Positions 23,134 to 25,448 of a stretch of 25,448 nt of DNA are shown here, piece after piece (positions within the stretch are counted from its first letter, which is position 1; each line of letters opens with the position of its first letter). The position numbers and the translations under genes are program-made. The DNA is from an uncultured Prevotellaceae bacterium. Its GTDB lineage: Bacteria > Bacteroidota > Bacteroidia > Bacteroidales > Muribaculaceae. Where the stretch lies: NCBI GenBank assembly GCA_937904375.1, contig CALDIG010000002.1, forward strand, positions 1 through 25,448, written 5' to 3'. Below the pieces are notes generated by a model. It was given only the letters and a program-made list of their open reading frames with translations, did no database searches and was not told the origin of the DNA.

Positions 23134-24747
23134 ATGTATAAAGACAATCAATTTTATATTGCTCACGGTCCTAACGGGGCAATATGCATCAATGGTAAGA
23201 TGGCTAACCGCCATGGGTTGATTGCCGGAGCCACAGGTACCGGTAAGACAGTTTCGTTACAGGTAATCGCTGAGAGTTTCTGCCAGGCTGGCGTGCCGTG
23301 CTTCATGGCCGACATAAAGGGCGACCTCTCGGGTATCAGCCAATCAGGGAAGGTATCGAGCTTTATCGAGAAACGCATCCCGGAGTTTGGGTTGAACCAG
23401 GAGGAATTGGCGTTTGAGGGCTGCCCAGTGAGGTTCTACGACGTGTTTGGCGAGCAGGGTCACCCCATGCGCACCCGCGTCTCAAACATGGGTCCGCTGC
23501 TGCTCTCCCGCCTGCTGGGGCTCAACGAGGTGCAGAGTGGCGTACTCACCATTGTCTTCAAGGTTGCCGACGAGCGCGGCCTGCTGCTCGATGACATCAA
23601 GGACTTGCGCGCCATGCTCGACTATGTGGCGAAGCACGCCTCGGAATACACCACCAAGTATGGCAATGTGTCGAGTGCGAGCATCGGCGCTATCCAGCGC
23701 TCTATTCTGGCTCTTGAAGACCAGGGCGGCGACAACTTCTTTGGCGAACCTGCTTTCGATATATTTGACCTTATCGCCACCGAGGGTGGCAAGGGCGTGA
23801 TGAGCGTGCTCGCCGCCGATGAGCTGCAGCACAACCCCAAGCTATACTCCACCTTCCTGCTGTGGCTGCTCTCGGAAATCTATACCAAGTTGCCCGAAGT
23901 GGGTGATATGCCCCAGCCCAAACTCATCTTCTTCTTCGACGAGGCGCACATGCTCTTTGACGACACCTCTAAAGCCCTCGTTGACAAGATTGAGCAGGTG
24001 ATTCGCCTGATGCGAAGCAAGGGTGTGGGAATCTACTTCGTCACTCAAAGTCCCGCCGACTTGCCCGAGATAGTGTTAGGTCAGCTCGGCAACCGCATCC
24101 AGCACGCCATGCGAGCCTACACCCCTCGTGACATAAAGGCGGTGAAAGTAGCCGCCGAGACATTCCGAGCCAATCCTGAGTTCGACACATCAGAGGCCAT
24201 CTCCAACCTTGAGACCGGCGAGGCACTAGTCTCTTTCCTTGATGAGAAAGGCGCACCTACTGTTGTAGAGCGCGCCAAGATTTTGTTCCCCTTGAGCCAG
24301 ATTGGTCCCATCGACTCGATGACCCGCAGCACCATCATCAACCGCTCGATGATTTACGGCAAGTATGATGAGTTGAAGGAACGTGAGAGCGCGTTCGAGG
24401 TGCTGCTTGCCGAGAGCGAGAAGGAAGCAAAAGAGGCAGCAGAGGCCGCCTCCAAAGCCGAAGCCGAGAAGCAAGCCGCCAAAGAGGCCAAAGAGGCAGA
24501 GAAACTTGCCAAAGAAGAAGAGAAGAAGAAAAAGAAACCAAGTATCTTCAGCAAGATTTGGAAAGCCATTGTCACCGCCGTCACAGCTACTATAGCAACT
24601 ATCCTCGGCACCAAACTTTCCAACACGATTACCGGCAAGAAAGAGCGCAAGAGTTCGACCTCCGCAACCGGCAAAATCGTCAAAAACGCCACTAGCGCGG
24701 CAACGAGAACCATCACCCGCGACATCCTCGGAAACCTCATCAAGTAA
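23134..24747 (+). CDS. HerA-like P-loop ATPase (DUF853/YjgR family) with charged C-terminal tail
   Basis: The 537-residue cytoplasmic protein starts with a short beta-rich lead, then Walker A GATGTGKT (32-39, K38) and, later, Walker B FFFDEAHMLF with D269 and E270. YFVTQSPADLPE is the usual sensor-like block, followed by GNRIQHAMRAYTP. This is the HerA/FtsK-type hexameric translocase core as in E. coli YjgR, whose role is not settled. The core ends near 410. The tail then has a long Ala/Lys/Glu stretch (about 420-470) likely to form a coiled coil, a lysine block KKKKKP, a moderately hydrophobic segment (about 478-500), and a basic Ser/Thr-rich end. No nuclease (NurA) gene lies beside it. The stop codon overlaps an octamer array. 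Confidence 0.88.
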   Translation: MYKDNQFYIAHGPNGAICINGKMANRHGLIAGATGTGKTVSLQVIAESFCQAGVPCFMADIKGDLSGISQSGKVSSFIEKRIPEFGLNQEELAFEGCPVRFYDVFGEQGHPMRTRVSNMGPLLLSRLLGLNEVQSGVLTIVFKVADERGLLLDDIKDLRAMLDYVAKHASEYTTKYGNVSSASIGAIQRSILALEDQGGDNFFGEPAFDIFDLIATEGGKGVMSVLAADELQHNPKLYSTFLLWLLSEIYTKLPEVGDMPQPKLIFFFDEAHMLFDDTSKALVDKIEQVIRLMRSKGVGIYFVTQSPADLPEIVLGQLGNRIQHAMRAYTPRDIKAVKVAAETFRANPEFDTSEAISNLETGEALVSFLDEKGAPTVVERAKILFPLSQIGPIDSMTRSTIINRSMIYGKYDELKERESAFEVLLAESEKEAKEAAEAASKAEAEKQAAKEAKEAEKLAKEEEKKKKKPSIFSKIWKAIVTAVTATIATILGTKLSNTITGKKERKSSTSATGKIVKNATSAATRTITRDILGNLIK

Positions 24748-24847
24748 GCTAACAAGTAAACAAACGAGCTGACAAGCGAACTAGACAAGTCTAATGCTGC
24801 GACAACTACCATTGCCTTGTCAGCTCGTCAGCTTGTTCGCTCGTCAG
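24747..24847. repeat. Facing octamer arrays after the HerA-like gene
   Basis: The left arm (24747-24784) is AG, CTAACAAG, TAAACAAA, CGAG, CTGACAAG, CGAACTAG, and its first bases overlap the stop TAA. The right arm (24811-24847) is ATTGC, CTTGTCAG, CTCGTCAG, CTTGTTCG, CTCGTCAG. A spacer of about 26 bases lies between them. Confidence 0.87.
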
Positions 24848-24850
24848 CAA

Positions 24851-24890
24851 CTAATTAGTGAACTAATTAGGGACGGTTCTTTTTTAGTTC
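24851..24890. repeat. Palindromic CTAATTAG pair with GGGACGGTTCTTTTTT
   Basis: CTAATTAG occurs at 24851-24858 and 24863-24870. It is followed directly by GGACGGTTCTTTTTT, and GAACTAA (24860-24866) can pair with TTAGTTC (24884-24890). The GGGACGGTTCTTTT core reminds me of dispersed REP-like elements in several phyla; that likeness is from memory only. Confidence 0.45.
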
Positions 24891-24895
24891 AAAAT

Positions 24896-24936
24896 AAGTC
24901 ATCCCCGGCACATTGATAGTGCTGGGGATGACTTTT
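24896..24936. terminator. Bidirectional rho-independent terminator
   Basis: A 16-base stem (24896-24911 with 24919-24934, one G-T wobble) closes a seven-base loop. T residues follow on the plus strand, and a near T-run (ATTTTG) follows on the minus strand. It lies between the HerA-like gene and the convergent dockerin-tailed gene. Confidence 0.9.
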
Positions 24937-24956
24937 ACGTGACTGTTTAGTGATTT

Positions 24957-25433
24957 TTATTCGTCTCCTTCTAGGATGTAATTGTATATGATGGTGATAT
25001 CAACTGTGGTGATGAATCCGTCGCCGTCAACATCGCAGGTGTCAACGAAGGTTTCATCGCCATTGAGCAGGTAATTGTATATGGCGGTGACATCGGCAAC
25101 AGTGATTTCGCCGTCGCGGTTCACGTCGCGCGGGTCTGGCTCTACCACAAGGAAGTAGCTCATCACGTCGCTGGTGGCACGGCCGTTCTCGTCGAGCATA
25201 ACGATGTCAACACGGTGGCGGCCATAGCTCAATCCACTCACATCAAGGTCGAGGTGGATGGATTGACCGTCAACCACGGTGCACTCATCGATATGGGTCT
25301 CGCCGCCGTCGAACGACCAGGCGCAGCGCATAGTGCGAGCCTCCTCGGGCAGTGGGGCGCGAACAAACCAGCGGGTCTTCACGCCAGTCATGCTGCCGTC
25401 GCTGCTCATGGCGGCATAGTGCAGCGAGTGAAC
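24957..25433 (-). CDS. C-terminus of a secreted protein with dockerin-like tail (5' end missing)
   Basis: About 158 codons are visible, running in from the contig end. The first part (TRWFVRAPLPEEARTMRCAW to FLVVEPDP) is a beta-sandwich-like region of the sort found near the C-terminus of large Bacteroidales surface proteins. It is followed by two dockerin-like calcium loops, DVNRDGEITVADVT and DVDGDGFITTVDIT, with the linker NGDETF seen also in the amidase dockerin (NGDETY). The last five codons at the edge (25434-25448) are adapter sequence, not gene. The catalytic or binding part, if any, lies off the contig. The protein is convergent with the HerA-like gene and shares its terminator. Confidence 0.78.
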   Translation of the reverse strand, partial: VHSLHYAAMSSDGSMTGVKTRWFVRAPLPEEARTMRCAWSFDGGETHIDECTVVDGQSIHLDLDVSGLSYGRHRVDIVMLDENGRATSDVMSYFLVVEPDPRDVNRDGEITVADVTAIYNYLLNGDETFVDTCDVDGDGFITTVDITIIYNYILEGDE

Positions 25434-25448
25434 AGATCGGAAGAGCAC
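25434..25448. other. Illumina TruSeq adapter remnant at the contig end
   Basis: The final 15 bases, AGATCGGAAGAGCAC, equal the beginning of the TruSeq read-through adapter. Its first codons would otherwise give a false N-terminus (VLFRS) to the minus-strand frame. Biological sequence ends at 25433. Confidence 0.93.

Noticed and set aside
13036..24847. CRISPR array(s)
   Set aside because: The repeats are 7-10 bases, degenerate and without unique spacers between them, and no cas gene is present.

Overview
The window is a contig end from a member of the Bacteroidales, most likely a gut lineage such as Muribaculaceae or Prevotellaceae (inferred from protein style; no rRNA is present). Supporting signs are promoters of the Bacteroidota type (TTTG, about 19 bases, TAnnTTTG), secreted proteins ending in dockerin-like or T9SS-like tails, a BspA-like leucine-rich-repeat protein, and weak Shine-Dalgarno signals. 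The last 15 bases match the start of an Illumina TruSeq adapter, so the sequence is probably an assembled metagenomic or draft contig whose right end is artificial.

Layout. 1-1050 (minus): the N-terminus of a ComEC-like protein, running off the left edge, behind aroE. 1320-10403 (plus): a tight three-gene operon of a large secreted N-acetylmuramoyl-L-alanine amidase, a TolB-like periplasmic propeller protein, and a second large amidase paralogous to the first. Both spacers are nine bases. The amidases share zinc ligands, a carboxypeptidase-regulatory-like domain and a beta-propeller module, but have different extra domains and different C-terminal tails. 10404-13461: terminators, short-unit repeat arrays, a BspA-like LRR/dockerin gene broken by two single-base frameshifts, a candidate structured leader RNA for it, and a field of decamer repeats. 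13462-14265: an orphan PD-(D/E)XK nuclease.

14419-21525 (plus) is a surface-glycan cassette: rfbB, rfbA, two adjacent FdtA/QdtA-type cupin ketoisomerases, a DegT/StrS-type aminotransferase, an MBOAT O-acyltransferase and its probable membrane-anchored SGNH partner. The first five genes predict a dTDP-3-amino-3,6-dideoxyhexose. The last two predict O-acylation of an exported glycan. rfbC and rfbD are absent, as expected for an amino-sugar branch. 21777-24747 holds murI, a small TPR protein (minus) and a HerA-like ATPase with a charged C-terminal tail. The window closes with a bidirectional terminator and the C-terminus of another dockerin-tailed secreted protein (minus).

The most unusual feature is the non-coding DNA. 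From 14.3 to 24.9 kb nearly every gene gap holds degenerate arrays of four 8-base units (consensus CTTGTYAG), often as facing inverted pairs, ending about ten bases before start codons or overlapping stop codons. Other gaps hold arrays built from 7-, 9-, 10- or 14-base units. I do not know a name for this family.
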